Shown here piece after piece: positions 10,551 to 20,032 of a stretch of 28,981 nt of DNA. The stretch's first letter is position 1. Every line of letters begins with the position of its first letter. The stretch covers positions 1 to 28,981 of the forward strand of contig JAPTJF010000615.1 of assembly GCA_029339195.1 (NCBI GenBank), read 5' to 3'. Position numbers and translations under genes: made by a program. The notes beneath the pieces were generated by a model that had not been told where the DNA came from, searched no databases, and worked only from the letters and a program-made list of their open reading frames with translations. This stretch comes from Micractinium sp. NFX-FRZ (lineage: Eukaryota; Chlorophyta; Trebouxiophyceae; Chlorellales; Chlorellaceae).

Positions 10551-13434
10551 ATGCTGCTGTTTTTGCCCTGGCTGTTGAGAGGCCGAGACCGACCCGACGT
10601 TTACGGCGCCCTGCAGGCCCAGCACGGCGATCATGCTGGCGTAGAGCTGGTGCTGGGTAGGACTGGCAGGTGCGGAGCGCCGCAAGGTATGGGCGAGCGG
10701 CTGGCGGCACTCACGAGAAATCGTGGTAGCCTGCCGCCAGCCCTGCCCTGCCAGTCCTCTTGGACGCCAAGGACCATACAGGTCGTGTCGGGGGCCGCTC
10801 CGAGGAGGGCGGCGGGCATGGGCTTGGGTTCAGCTGCAGCGGCGGCGCCGGCGCTGCTGCCGCTCGCGGAACTCGCGGGCAAGCTCTGTCCCTGCTTGCG
10901 CACCAGTACAAGCAGCATGGTTGCAGAGGGTGTCCCCTGTTGAATGATCTCTGCCACTGTGACCATGCAGTCTGCTGTTGGCGATCGTCACGGCGCGTTT
11001 GGCCTTCAACGCGGCACTTGCACGCAGCACAAAGCGGCTGGCGGAACAGCGCGGCAGCGATGCGCACCACAGGTCTGGCTGGCCTATGTGCTGCCCGGAA
11101 TAGTGGTCATTTTCTGTGCTGCTGCAGCTTCGAGCTAGCAACACAGCGGTATGCAACTGTAAGGCTTCTCAGTGACTGGACCAAGGCAGTGCCTGACGTG
11201 CTCACCCTCTGCACCTGGCTTGCCCCCTTGTTTATTACCACAGGGACGGGGGGCGGCTGCTGGAGGAGTGCTGGGTGCTGCTGGGAAACGTGGTCATGCT
11301 GTGCGCTGCGACGTTCGTCATGCTGTACCGGTGAGGGCGGGGCATTGGGGAGGGGTGCTCCTGGGCGGGTGGAAGCGAGCGGAACAGTGCTGGGCTCAAT
11401 GCACCTCAGGCTGGACGACACTGCTTTTCGACATGTTGCGCTCTCCATTGCCCCTTGCTCTCGGCAGGGTTCCACCTGCAAAAACTGCTACCCTGCTCGG
11501 CTCTTCAACCCGCTACCTGCTCACCTGCTGCCCCGCCCTCGCAGCAATGGCGGCTGCTCCTACTTCAACACTGCCACGTGCCTGGCGGGCTGGCCAAACC
11601 ACGAGCTCCACCCAACTGCCAAGTTGTGTAAGCATACGGTTCTGTGCGGCACCAATGTGTGCTGCGCTGCGCAGCCATTGCTGGGCGGCCTGCTGCCTCG
11701 CCTGTCGCCTGCCCAGCGGCCCTGCCTCACACACCACATGCAGATTATGAGGCTGAGCTGGCATGGTACCTGCACATGGTGCTGAAGCCCCTGTTCCGGT
11801 ACGGCCTGAAGGACGGGCGGGACATGCTCATCCACCACCTGGCCTCCCTCGCCCTCATCCTGCTCTCCTACGGTGGGTGGCAGGGCGCGGTTGGGTGGGT
11901 TGGGTGGGGTGGGTGAAGCGGGACAGGTGGGCATGAACATGTGCCTCCCTCACTCTCCTCCCTACACATGCGTAGGTATTGGGTGGGCGGGAGGGGAGGA
12001 GCGGGAAGGGCGGTGTTTGTGCACCCATCGCCTGCCTCCTCCTACACACACACGCGCCGGTGCACTCACCATTTACTCCCAGCTACTGTCCTGTCCCAGC
12101 TACTGTCCTGCCCAACTCGCTGTGTGCAGGCGCGGGCTTCACCCGCATAGGCATCCTGGTGCTGTCCACCTTTGCCCTCTCCAACCCGCTGCTCCACGCC
12201 GCCAAGATCTGCAACCAGCTCAACCTGGGGCCCCTCAAAATTGGCGGCTTTGCAGCATTCGCACTGGTGAGGGGCACACGGATTGTTGGTTTTGTGGTTG
12301 TGTGTATGCTGTTGTGGGGGTTGGGGCAGCATATATGCAAGTGCCCTGCAAAGGCTGCATGCCTGGCTGGCAGGAGTCAAGCTGGCATCCTTGAACTCAA
12401 TGCCAGCAGCCGAGGCTGTTCTGTGCATGACACCCCCACGGCTGCCTCCTCTGGCTACCCGCCCCTCTGCAGGTGTTCTTCCTGTCCCGTGTGCTGCTGG
12501 TGCCGTGGGCCATCTTAAAGACGACACTGGTGGACAGCTGGTGAGTGGGGACTGCTTTGAGCGCAGCACAGCACAGCGCAGCACAGCACAGCACGGCACA
12601 CCACACCACGGCGCAGCTCACAATGCAGCTCAGCACATTCATGTTGAGCTTTCTGAATCAGCAAAGCTTGAACCCAGCGCAAGTATTTGACTCTGCCGCA
12701 TGCCCGGCAGCACACGCGTACCGGTTCGTGACCTGCTCCACTCCGCTGTGTGTGGCCCACGAGATGCTGCAGGCACACCATTCCTCACGTGCCGGCGGAC
12801 GTCCCCGGCATCTTCTGGACGGCCAACGCCCTGCTGGCGCTGCTCTACCTGCTGCAGCTCGTGTGGATGCGCGGCATCGTGCGTGTGCTGAGGTGGGGCG
12901 GACGGCAGGTGCAGAACTGTGGGTGTGGATGCTTGGTGGTGGCGCCGCCAATGGGTAGATGACGGTGCGGCTGCCTGAACAGGTACATCGCCGTGCAGCT
13001 TCCCCTTCTCCACCCCTCTTGTGCTGAGTCCGAGGCTGCCGCCCTCCTCCCCTTATGCCTGTGCAAGCAGGCGCGCCATCACTCACGGCACCGAGGCCGC
13101 CTCAAGTCTGTCGGCAACAATCGACCCGGCGAAGCGCTACACCTCTGACTCAGCAGCAGCAGCCGCCGAAGCAGCCGCGGCCAGTGCTGCTGCTGACCCG
13201 GCTGCCTGTGGCACTGCAGACAGGCGGTCGGCGGCAGGTCTGCAGGGTGAGCGCTGCGATGACGGCAATGGCCAGAGCGGCCGCCCATCGGTAGGAAGCC
13301 CCGCGCTGCCTTCTGGCTCGGGGCAGGACGCACGCCAGGCGCACAGCCAGCTGGCGCAGCCCAAGCTGGCTGACCCGCTGCCAACTGGGCTTCCAGAGAA
13401 GGCAGTGGTGCACGAGACTGCAAAGACCAAATGA
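10551..13434 (+). CDS. TLC/LAG1-fold multi-pass membrane protein, ceramide-synthase-like without the Lag1 catalytic motif
   Basis: Nine exons: 10551-10669, 10971-11072, 11244-11330, 11545-11627, 11744-11872, 12130-12266, 12473-12540, 12773-12892 and 13071-13434. Phases agree and give 402 aa. The order of segments follows plant LAG1/LOH ceramide synthases: a first helix (LLLAIVTARLAFNAAL), CWVLLGNVVMLC, then LAGWPNHELHPTAKLYYEAE, LKDGRDMLIHHLASLALILL (His161-His162), FTRIGILVL, AAKICNQ, FFLSRVLLVPWAIL and LLALLYLLQLVWMRGIV. In active ceramide synthases RIG.LVL is followed by a Lag1 motif containing His-Asp and a second Asp. Here the equivalent positions are Phe188, Ala189 and Asn192, so catalysis is doubtful. 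The last exon adds about 120 polar, Ala/Ser/Gln-rich residues, probably cytosolic. Exon 1 is the weakest part: it was chosen because AG|GTGCGG at 10669 is phase-compatible with 10971. The exon 2 donor is GTCTGG. Confidence 0.85.
12077..12110 (+). repeat. Perfect 17-bp tandem duplication in a TLC-gene intron
   Basis: TCCCAGCTACTGTCCTG occurs twice in direct succession, 20 nt before the exon 6 acceptor. Confidence 0.95.
12561..12636 (+). repeat. GCACA/GCGCA pentamer tract in a TLC-gene intron
   Basis: An imperfect array of CAGCA-type pentamers starts about 20 nt after the exon 7 donor. The same word forms tracts in other introns at about 14995-15065, 17525-17570, 17848-17875, 17928-17963, 18236-18275, 18318-18360, 18410-18455 and 27000-27018. 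Confidence 0.85.
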
Positions 13435-13670
13435 CACACTGCACCGCTGCCAGTGGGTGGTGGGCAAGGCACGCCTTTGAGGCAGGTCCACTATTCTGGC
13501 AGCACCCTCATCGGTGTTGCTGTGCCGCGCCCGCCTGCCCGCCACACCCACCCAGGCCGGCACACACCTCTTTGCTGCATGCAGCACCCTTGACAGTCAC
13601 TCCTTAACCTGCTGGCGCCAGTGATACCACTCCATGCCCTGCTGGCCAGTGCATCTTTGCACCAGCCCTG

Positions 13671-13675
13671 TGTAA
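13671..13675 (+). terminator. Poly(A) signal TGTAA of the TLC gene
   Basis: TGTAA lies about 240 nt past the stop codon at 13434, at the distance expected for a green-algal poly(A) signal. Confidence 0.7.
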
Positions 13676-13777
13676 TCCCAATCTGTCATTCAACGCCTGC
13701 CTACTGATGGCCCTTGGGGGATGGTCACGCGGCGTCATGCCCAGCCTTGCCTTGAGATGCCTGCGTGCTCGACAGCA

Positions 13778-13782
13778 TTACA
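13778..13782 (-). terminator. Poly(A) signal TGTAA of the SAMHD1 gene
   Basis: The minus strand reads TGTAA about 225 nt past the SAMHD1 stop codon. It faces the TLC-gene signal, a normal convergent arrangement. Confidence 0.7.
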
Positions 13783-14004
13783 ACTGCTGAGCCGGCGGCT
13801 CGTGCCGCCCAAAGAATGTGTTCGGAGGTTCAGGTCGGAATTTGGAAGAGGATGCAACAGTCGGGTGGGGGGTCTAGAGCATGGCTGGGCATGGCAGCGG
13901 ATGGATGCAGCCGACTGCACATACAGCAGCCGACTGCACATACATGCCTTGCTATGCAGCGAGGGCAACGCAGCACGAGACGGGCACAACAGGCACAGCA
14001 TGAC

Positions 14005-17000
14005 TCAATGCCGCTGCTGCTTGGTCTTCATCAGGCAGCTAGGCGAGGCGTTATCGTCCTCCTCTTGCTGCCCACCCTCTCCGCCTACGTCGCCACTGCC
14101 GCCGCTGAAGAGCTCTCTTGTGCGCTTGCCGCCCGGCTGCACTCCTGCTGCTGCTGCTGCTGCTGACGCTACCGCCGCCCCGCCTGCTGCCGCTGCGCTT
14201 AGCCGCAGCGCTGCGGCCGCGTTGCGCAGCTCTGCAGGGGGCGGCGGGCGCGGCGGCTTGCAGGGCGTGCTGGTGGTAACCTTGGAGCCGAAGCGCCGGC
14301 GGATCCAAGATTCAAACGCCTCGTGCACAGCGCGCACGTGCTGCGGCGAGGCGTTGCGCGAGTACACACGCAGCGATTTCTCCTGCGAGACGGCAGGGCC
14401 GGAAAGCAAGGGATTGGAAGGGGCGGGACGCAGCGGGTGAGAGGCATCGGGGAGCGGACAGAGCTGGAGGACATGGATGGGAGGCCGCCACCACGGCTGC
14501 AGTCTGGTCTGCTCTCACCTTTGCACTGCCTGCCCGCTCATCTTCCCTTCCCTCACACACACAATCCTTGTCCTCTCAGCAAAGTAAAGCACCTGGTAGG
14601 AGGCCACCGCCATGGAGAAGATCTGGGCTGGCCTCAGCTCGCGCTGCCCGTACCGCCCGTCTCCCCTTCCCTCACCTGCCCCGTCCTCCCTGGACAAGAA
14701 GGCAAGGGGGGCGCACCTGGTAGGAGGCCACCACCATGGAGGAGATCTGGTCTGGCCTCAGCTTGCGCTTGTCCCGCGACTCCAGGTGGTCGAAAAAGTG
14801 CACGCTGTCCAGCGGGTTCTTCTCGCTCTTGCTGTAGTCAATCTTGTTCTCCTGGGCGCAAACAAAGCGCACACAGACACACAGAAGAAACGTGAAATGT
14901 TGCTTCTTGTGGTGCCCACTGAAGTCGTACTGCCACGTGTGTTTGCCGGCTGTCAGTATGCACAGGGGCGGCCGGAGGATGCGGCACCAAAGTGGAGCGC
15001 AGCGCACTGGCAGCGCAGCACGGCGCAACACAGGCGCAGCACAGCACGGCACGGCACAGCGCAGTGCATTACCTGCAGTATGACGTCCTCGACCCGCAGC
15101 TTCACCTCGCTCCCCTGGTAGCTGCTCACAATGTCCTCGGCAGTGGGTGCCCGCCAGTTCCCGCTTTCCAGCACCTCCTGTGGGGCCGGGCAGGTGAATG
15201 AACATTGCTTGCGGTTAGAGCACTTGTACCACGACAGGTTTGATGCAACTACCTGCCACCGCGGGCAGGGTGGGCATGCGTGGAGTGGCGGCGTGAAGGG
15301 GTGTTGATTGGCAGGGGTGATATGGAGCGCGGCAATGTGCTGAAGCAGCAGGAGGGGGCACAGGGCAGAAGAGTGGGGTGCTCCAGTGTTCCTCAGGCCG
15401 CTGCACCCTTGTGGGTCAGCGTGCGTCGGTCACAAACTTGTACAGATCCCGCCCAGGTGACCCACACAAAGCACCGAAACACTGCTTGTTGGTCAATGAA
15501 GACGAGCAGGTCACCCACCCGCGGCAGCAGCGCGCCTGCCGGGTATGTGTACAGCCCGCAGCAAACCCTCCCAGCGGACCCACAAAAAGCACCCATTGTA
15601 CTCACCCGTGGGAGCAGCGCGTCGGTCACATACTTGTACAGCTCCCGCCGGCGCAGGCGCCCAATGATGGCCTGCGCCTCCTTTAGCGCAGCCTCATCCT
15701 CGTCCTCTATCGATAGCATGTGGCGGAACATGTCGAAATTCTCCACCATCTGCAGCTCGGTAAGAGCAAGGGGAGGAGGCAGATGTGGCCAGTGGGAGGC
15801 AGGTGTGAGTGTGTGTGTTTATGCCGCCTCGCCCTCAACCTTACCAAACATCCTCCCTGCTCCCCTTTCCACCTCCACCCACCTCAAAGCCATCTCTTCC
15901 AGACACCCTTCTCAGCTGCCCTGTCAAGTGCAGCGCTCACATCTATGACAGGAGTCGTCCAGCAGCCCAGCAGGATGCTCTCCTCCCCCCTCCCCTTTGT
16001 ACCTGCCCCACCTACCAAATCCCTGGCTCAGCCCCACCTGCCCCCTTGTGACCATTCAAAGCTCACGTCTATGAGCGAGTCGTCCAGCAGCTGGAAGTCC
16101 TGGGGGCGGTGGATCTTCTGGCTAATCCTCAGCGCCGGGTCGGCCGCCAGCAGGGCGTCCACCACCATGAACTCAATGGCCTTGGCCTTCTTGTGGGTGT
16201 ACACCTGCGGGGTGGGGCGGGTGGGATGTTAGTGCCAGCTGGGCATGCGCACAGGCTTCAGGGACTTGGCCTTCTTGTGGGGGTACACCTGCAGGGTGGG
16301 GCGGGTGGGTGAAGGGCATTGGGCATGCACATGGTAGTGCCAGCTGGGCATGCGCACAGGCTTCATGGCCTTGGCCTTCTTGTGGGTGTACACCTACGCG
16401 CGCAAATGCAGGCGGTGACGGGTGACGGCGTGCGTGCGTGCGTGGGTGGGTGGGCATGTACGTATATGCAGGGGAGGCGAAGGGGTGACGTGCGTGCAGG
16501 CGTAAGCAAGACATGGGGGGTGCTGGGCAAGAAGCCCCGGGACTGGCAGCGCTCTAACCCCTAAACCCTAAACCCTAAACCTGGCAGTGCCAGGCAGGGG
16601 CTGCCAGGTGGGCGCAGGGGTGACTGGGCAGACAATCCCATGCAGGGTGTCAATGCAGCGTAATGCAACTCGTCAACAAAAGGGGGGCTGCGGGGGGCAG
16701 GCGCTGACCTGGCGGTGCATGGAGGCGCGCGCGTGGAAGAGCTCGTACAAGTTCATGTACTCGGTGTACTTGAAGCAGATCTCGTCTCCAACCACCTGCG
16801 GGGGCCAAGGTACACGTGTGTGTCGGTTGGGTCACCCATTGGGGGGAGGCAGGGGTTCAGCAGGCGCGGCAGCCAGTGCAGCGCAGCGGCACGCACCCAG
16901 AGCTGCGGCAGCCACCCCTTCCCGACTCACCTTGCTGGCTGCCATGTCCCCTTGCTCGCCCTGGGCCCACCCCAGCCTCACCCTGCCGCGTCACACCCTG

Positions 17001-19589
17001 CCCTCTTGAAGCCAACTGATTCCCACCCGGCCCCACACTGCCTCGCACGCTGCTGCACTCTCCGACCTGCCCGTACCCCCTCTGCCCTCTTCTCCCTGCC
17101 AACCCTGCCCCTCTCCCTTTGCCCGCCCCCACCTTGCTGAACTGCGTGATGCGGTCAAAGTTGCAGGAGAGGAGGACGCCGCAGTACGTGCTGTCCCGCT
17201 TGAGGTAGTCAAACTGGCACGAGAGGCAGACGGGGCAGAACATGAAGGGGCCGAGTCAGTGCAGCAGGTAACAACACGCCAGGCTGGCAACAGGCAGGGC
17301 TGCAAGGGGATTCACGGTCATGCAGGGGGCGGTCATGGCTGCCGCCGAACATGCAACCAGGAAACCCACACCAGCACCCTCATTAACAAGCTCGTCTTGT
17401 CCCACCCCTGGCTCACCTTGTCCACGTCGATGCCGTTGCGCCCATTTGCCACAATGTCCCACAGCCACTGCTGCCCGGCGGGCGCCTTTGCCGCGTTGGG
17501 GCCGTGCCCCGACAGTATCATGCTCTGCACAGCACAGCACAGCACAGCGCAGCATGGCACAGCACGGCGGTGTGAAGTGCAGCCAAGGACGCAACGTTCG
17601 GCCGCCCTGCCTCCGCAGCAGGCCTGCAAGTGCCAGCGCCAGACTGGCATGCAGGCGCACGTTCAGCAGCGCACAGCCATGACAACGGCACACGAAACAC
17701 ACATTACCGGCACACATATACGCTGTCTGCCTCGTGTGCGGCGTCTCACCTTGATCCTGCCCACTTCATCTGGTGTAAGGGCATCAATGTGGTTTTGGTC
17801 GATGATGTGGTCCAGCATGGCAGCACTCATCTCCTCATGCTCCCTGCACAGCACAGCAGGGCGCAGCAGGGCAAAGCAGGTCAATGAGTCAACGATGTGG
17901 TCCCTCGGACACATGCTCATGCTCCCTGCACAGCACAGTACAGCGCAGCGCAGCACAGCACAATGGGGCATAAAACACGCATGAACACCACAGCGTGCGC
18001 AGAGGAGCTCCGCCACCCACCCACCCACCTCTTCCTACTCTCAGGCCCAGCTGCCCGCACACCACCCACCCACCAGTCGGTGATGCCCTTGCGCCTGAGG
18101 AACTCGCGGTCAAAGACGTGGGAGAAGGGGCCGTGGCCCAGGTCGTGGCACAGCCCCGCCAGCTCCACCTGCAAGGGGAGCGCCCACCAGCCGCAGTCCC
18201 GCCGCTCAACCCAGCTCCCAAGACGACAAGCCCAGCCCAGCACAGCGCACCACAGCGCAGCGCAGCGCAGCACCCACCAGCTTCAAGTTGCACCGTTCGA
18301 TGTCCAACTCAAGCGGCAGCACAGCACAGCACAGCGTAGCGCAGCGCAGCGCAGCGCAGCCCCCACCAGCCGCAGGTCCCGCCGCTCGACGTCCAGCCCC
18401 CAAGTCATGCCAGCACAGCACAGCACAGCTCAACACAGCGCAGCGCAGCGCAGCACCCACCAGCTTCAGGTCGCGCCGGTCAATGTCCAGCTCCGCCCGC
18501 TGCACGTTGTACAGGTGCGTGGCAAACTTCTGTGCCAGGTGGGCCACCCCCAGGCTGTGCTCAAACCGGTTGTGGGAGGCCTGCGGGCAGGGGGGCACGG
18601 TGGGGGAAGCAGGGTGAGAATTGAGGACGGCAGATGCTGGTGTGCATGCCCATGTGCATGGGGACACGTCACCAGTGCCCTAGCTGCGACAGCTGGACTG
18701 CGACACAAGCTGCGGAAGGCACCAGATCCACCCTGCCCGCTCGGCCGCTGCGCAGCACCCGTCCCACCCTGCCTCGCCATAAGCAAGGCCCCTGTCACCC
18801 ACCCCAGGGAAGACCATGTATGTGAGGCCCAGCTGCTTCAGGCGGCGAAGGCGCTGGAACTGCCTGCAGGCGGGGGGCACGGGCAGTGGGGCTGGAAACG
18901 GGCTGGGGAGGCACAGCTGGGCGGCTGCGCAGGCATGGCCCTCATGTCACCAACAACTGGTGCGGTGTCATAAACGCTGCCTGAAAGCCGGCCACGTTGC
19001 CTCCTCGGGTTGGATTCGATCCACGTCCAGTAGCGTCCCAGTCAGCTGCCAGCTCAGCTGCCAGCTCAGCGCAGCGCAGCGCACCTGGAGTCAAAGATCA
19101 GGGTTGACTCTGGGTTGAGCCGCATGCTGCCGTGGATGGGGTCCTGTGTTGTGTGGAAGCACAGAGGGAGGTGACGGGGTTGTAAGTAAAAAAAACAAGC
19201 AGAGCGGCCATACAAGTGGCAGGCAAGGTCGAGCAGAGCAATCAGATGACTGAGCAGCGCGGCCATGTCTGAAGCAAGCACAGGCAACTACGCCCAGCAC
19301 CCACCAAACTCCCGTGGCTGCCCGAGAGCACCTGCAGCAGCTTGCCGCTCTTGCTGAGCTTGCGTGGCATCGCGGGCTCTGAGCCATAGGCGCCGTTGGC
19401 TGCTGCTGCCTCTGCTGCTGCTCCGGCGGCGGCAGCACGCGCAAGGCTGGCGCCTAGTCCGCTGAAGTCAGTTGGCCCGCCGCCGACGCCATTGCCTCCT
19501 GGCATCCCACTCCGGCTGTCATGGATGGGTGCTATCAGGTTGAAGGCCTCATTGGCCAGCTGGCTCAGGGGTATCGCATCGTCGTCCAT
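14005..19589 (-). CDS. SAMHD1: SAMHD1-type HD-domain deoxynucleotide triphosphohydrolase
   Basis: Hydrolyses dNTPs to deoxynucleosides and triphosphate, limiting dNTP pools. Fourteen exons join in phase to 629 aa: 19589-19305, 19143-19085, 18863-18803, 18580-18461, 18168-18074, 17843-17750, 17524-17417, 17213-17133, 16795-16709, 16204-16067, 15749-15606, 15177-15073, 14851-14717 and 14382-14005. The metal-binding HD set is complete: His143 (HNRFEHSLG), His183-Asp184 ([13 protein letters not shown]) and Asp273 (NGIDVDK), with His187, His192, Lys274 and Tyr277 also kept. FDSRQFQRLR keeps Asp113, Gln118 and Arg121, matching the human allosteric dGTP-site Asp137, Gln142 and Arg145. [21 protein letters not shown] continues the core. 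The N-terminal 95 residues are Ala/Gly-rich and contain no SAM domain, unlike human SAMHD1. The C-terminal about 90 residues are low-complexity Ala/Pro then acidic. ATG 19589 is the first in-frame Met after a stop at 19698-19700. Exon 9 uses a GTCAGC donor. Confidence 0.94.
14590..14645 (-). repeat. Echo of the SAMHD1 exon 13 end and donor
   Basis: These 56 nt match 14714-14769 at 52 positions. The source is the end of exon 13 ([15 protein letters not shown]) with its donor; the copy would read [15 protein letters not shown] followed by GTGCTT. The copies are 124 bp apart, inside the intron after exon 13. Confidence 0.9.
14995..15065 (+). repeat. CAGCA-type pentamer tract in a SAMHD1 intron
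   Basis: An imperfect array of CAGCA/CGGCA words on the plus strand, immediately past the exon 12 donor. It is the same simple sequence as at 12561-12636. Confidence 0.8.
15416..15558 (-). repeat. Two echoes of the SAMHD1 exon 11 end and donor
   Basis: Exon 11 ends at 15606 with codons for [12 protein letters not shown]. About 15515-15558 carries a worn copy (GALLPR then GTGGGTGA), and about 15416-15454 another (LYKFVTDA). The three units, including adjoining intron sequence, are spaced about 90-100 bp apart. Confidence 0.8.
15935..15966 (-). repeat. Echo of the SAMHD1 exon 10 end and donor
   Basis: The minus strand reads CTGCTGGACGACTCCTGTC then ATAGATGTGAGC, a near copy of the exon 10 end (LLDDSLID then GTGAGC; about 16067-16092) with a short insertion. 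It lies about 130 bp into the following intron. Confidence 0.8.
16259..16399 (-). repeat. Two echoes of the SAMHD1 exon 10 acceptor and 5' end
   Basis: Exon 10 starts at 16204 with codons for VYTHKKAKA. Copies begin at 16288 (VYPHKKAK, acceptor CCCTGCAG) and 16393 (VYTHKKAKA, acceptor GCGTAG), each followed by CTTCATGG- or CCTGAAGCC-like sequence and a shared GCATGCCCAGCTGGCACTA stretch. Steps are 84 and 105 nt. The 16288 copy reaches an in-frame TAA before the true exon. Confidence 0.92.
16555..16582 (+). repeat. Interstitial plant-type telomeric tract (CCCTAAA)
   Basis: About three CCCTAAA units lie in the SAMHD1 intron between exons 9 and 10. The 7-mer CTGGCAG occurs on each side, at 16543-16549 and 16581-16587. 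This looks like telomere repeat captured at a repaired break. Confidence 0.85.
17889..17930 (-). repeat. Echo of the SAMHD1 exon 6 acceptor and 5' end
   Basis: The minus strand reads CTGTGCAGGGAGCATGAGCATG and continues towards GACCACATCGT, mimicking the exon 6 start at 17843 (CTGTGCAG then GGAGCATGAGGAGATG). The acceptors are 82 nt apart. Confidence 0.82.
18181..18405 (-). repeat. Three echoes of the SAMHD1 exon 4 end and donor, about 90-bp array
   Basis: The exon 4 donor is at 18460. The 292-nt intron holds three more copies of exon-end plus donor, with GT at 18366, 18277 and 18187 (steps 94, 89 and 90). They would read [20 protein letters not shown] and a worn ERRDCG, against [10 protein letters not shown] in the exon. 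Each is followed by the same GCTGTGCTG pentamer tract. The true next acceptor is at 18169, directly after the last copy. Confidence 0.93.
19039..19084 (+). repeat. CAGCTCAGC short repeat beside a SAMHD1 donor
   Basis: GCCAGCTCAGC and GCGCA words repeat in the intron directly after exon 2. They match the repeat in the ORC2 3' UTR. Confidence 0.7.
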
Positions 19590-20032
19590 GTGCTGCCCGG
19601 CGCGAGCCGGCGCTCGCTGGCTGGGGTGCTGGCAGGCGGCGGCGGCGGCGGCAGCGGCGGCAGCGGCGGCTTCAAGTGTGGCGTCAAGCGCCTGCGATCA
19701 ATGCGCCGATATGTATGACTTCCCTAAAATGGCTGGAAGCCAGCAAGGGCGAGAGGAGGTGTCAGGAAGCGCTCAGAGCAAGAGGCGCAGTGGCGGGGAG
19801 AGCGCTGTGGAGCTTGTGGCTTTGTCATGCACAATTTCCAAGCAACCAGGAACAAATGATGCTAGCTGCAGGCTCGCAACGCTGCCTTGCCTCAATTGCC
19901 ATTCGTCGCCAACTCGGACACCTCACAGGTCACCTCATGCCGCATCCGAGCCCCAATTGCGCCCTACTGCAAGTGTCCGCATCGATCTAGCGCCACCATA
20001 CAAGTTGTGAGGCACCGAGGCGCCGAGCGCCA
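19590..20032. promoter_or_regulatory. Bidirectional promoter region between SAMHD1 and ACAD11
   Basis: 443 bp separate the two divergent start codons, so both 5' UTRs and promoters must lie here. No named element is recognised. The SAMHD1 frame stays open upstream to a stop at 19698-19700 but contains no other Met. Confidence 0.55.
19633..19670. repeat. GGC triplet tract in the presumed SAMHD1 5' UTR
   Basis: GGC/AGC triplets repeat; on the minus strand they would encode poly-Ala in frame with SAMHD1, but no ATG lies upstream before the stop. Probably untranslated unless a non-AUG start or an unseen upstream exon is used. Confidence 0.8.

Larger units (their letters stand above)
13435..14004. 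other. Shared 3' region of the convergent TLC and SAMHD1 genes
   Basis: Two convergent 3' UTRs face each other here. Their TGTAA signals lie about 105 bp apart. No other gene is seen. Confidence 0.6.

Noticed and set aside
14590..14645. Echo segments read as real or mutually exclusive exons
   Set aside because: They lack a matching splice site at the other end in most cases, several are worn or hold stops, and the protein is complete without them.
18181..18460. Regular repeats of about 90 bp, CRISPR-like at first glance
   Set aside because: Units are diverged exon-end copies inside an intron of a eukaryotic gene, with no constant short repeat and unique spacers.
19004..19030. tRNA T-arm-like word (GGTTGGATTCGATCC)
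   Set aside because: No matching acceptor stem, anticodon arm or D-arm could be folded around it.
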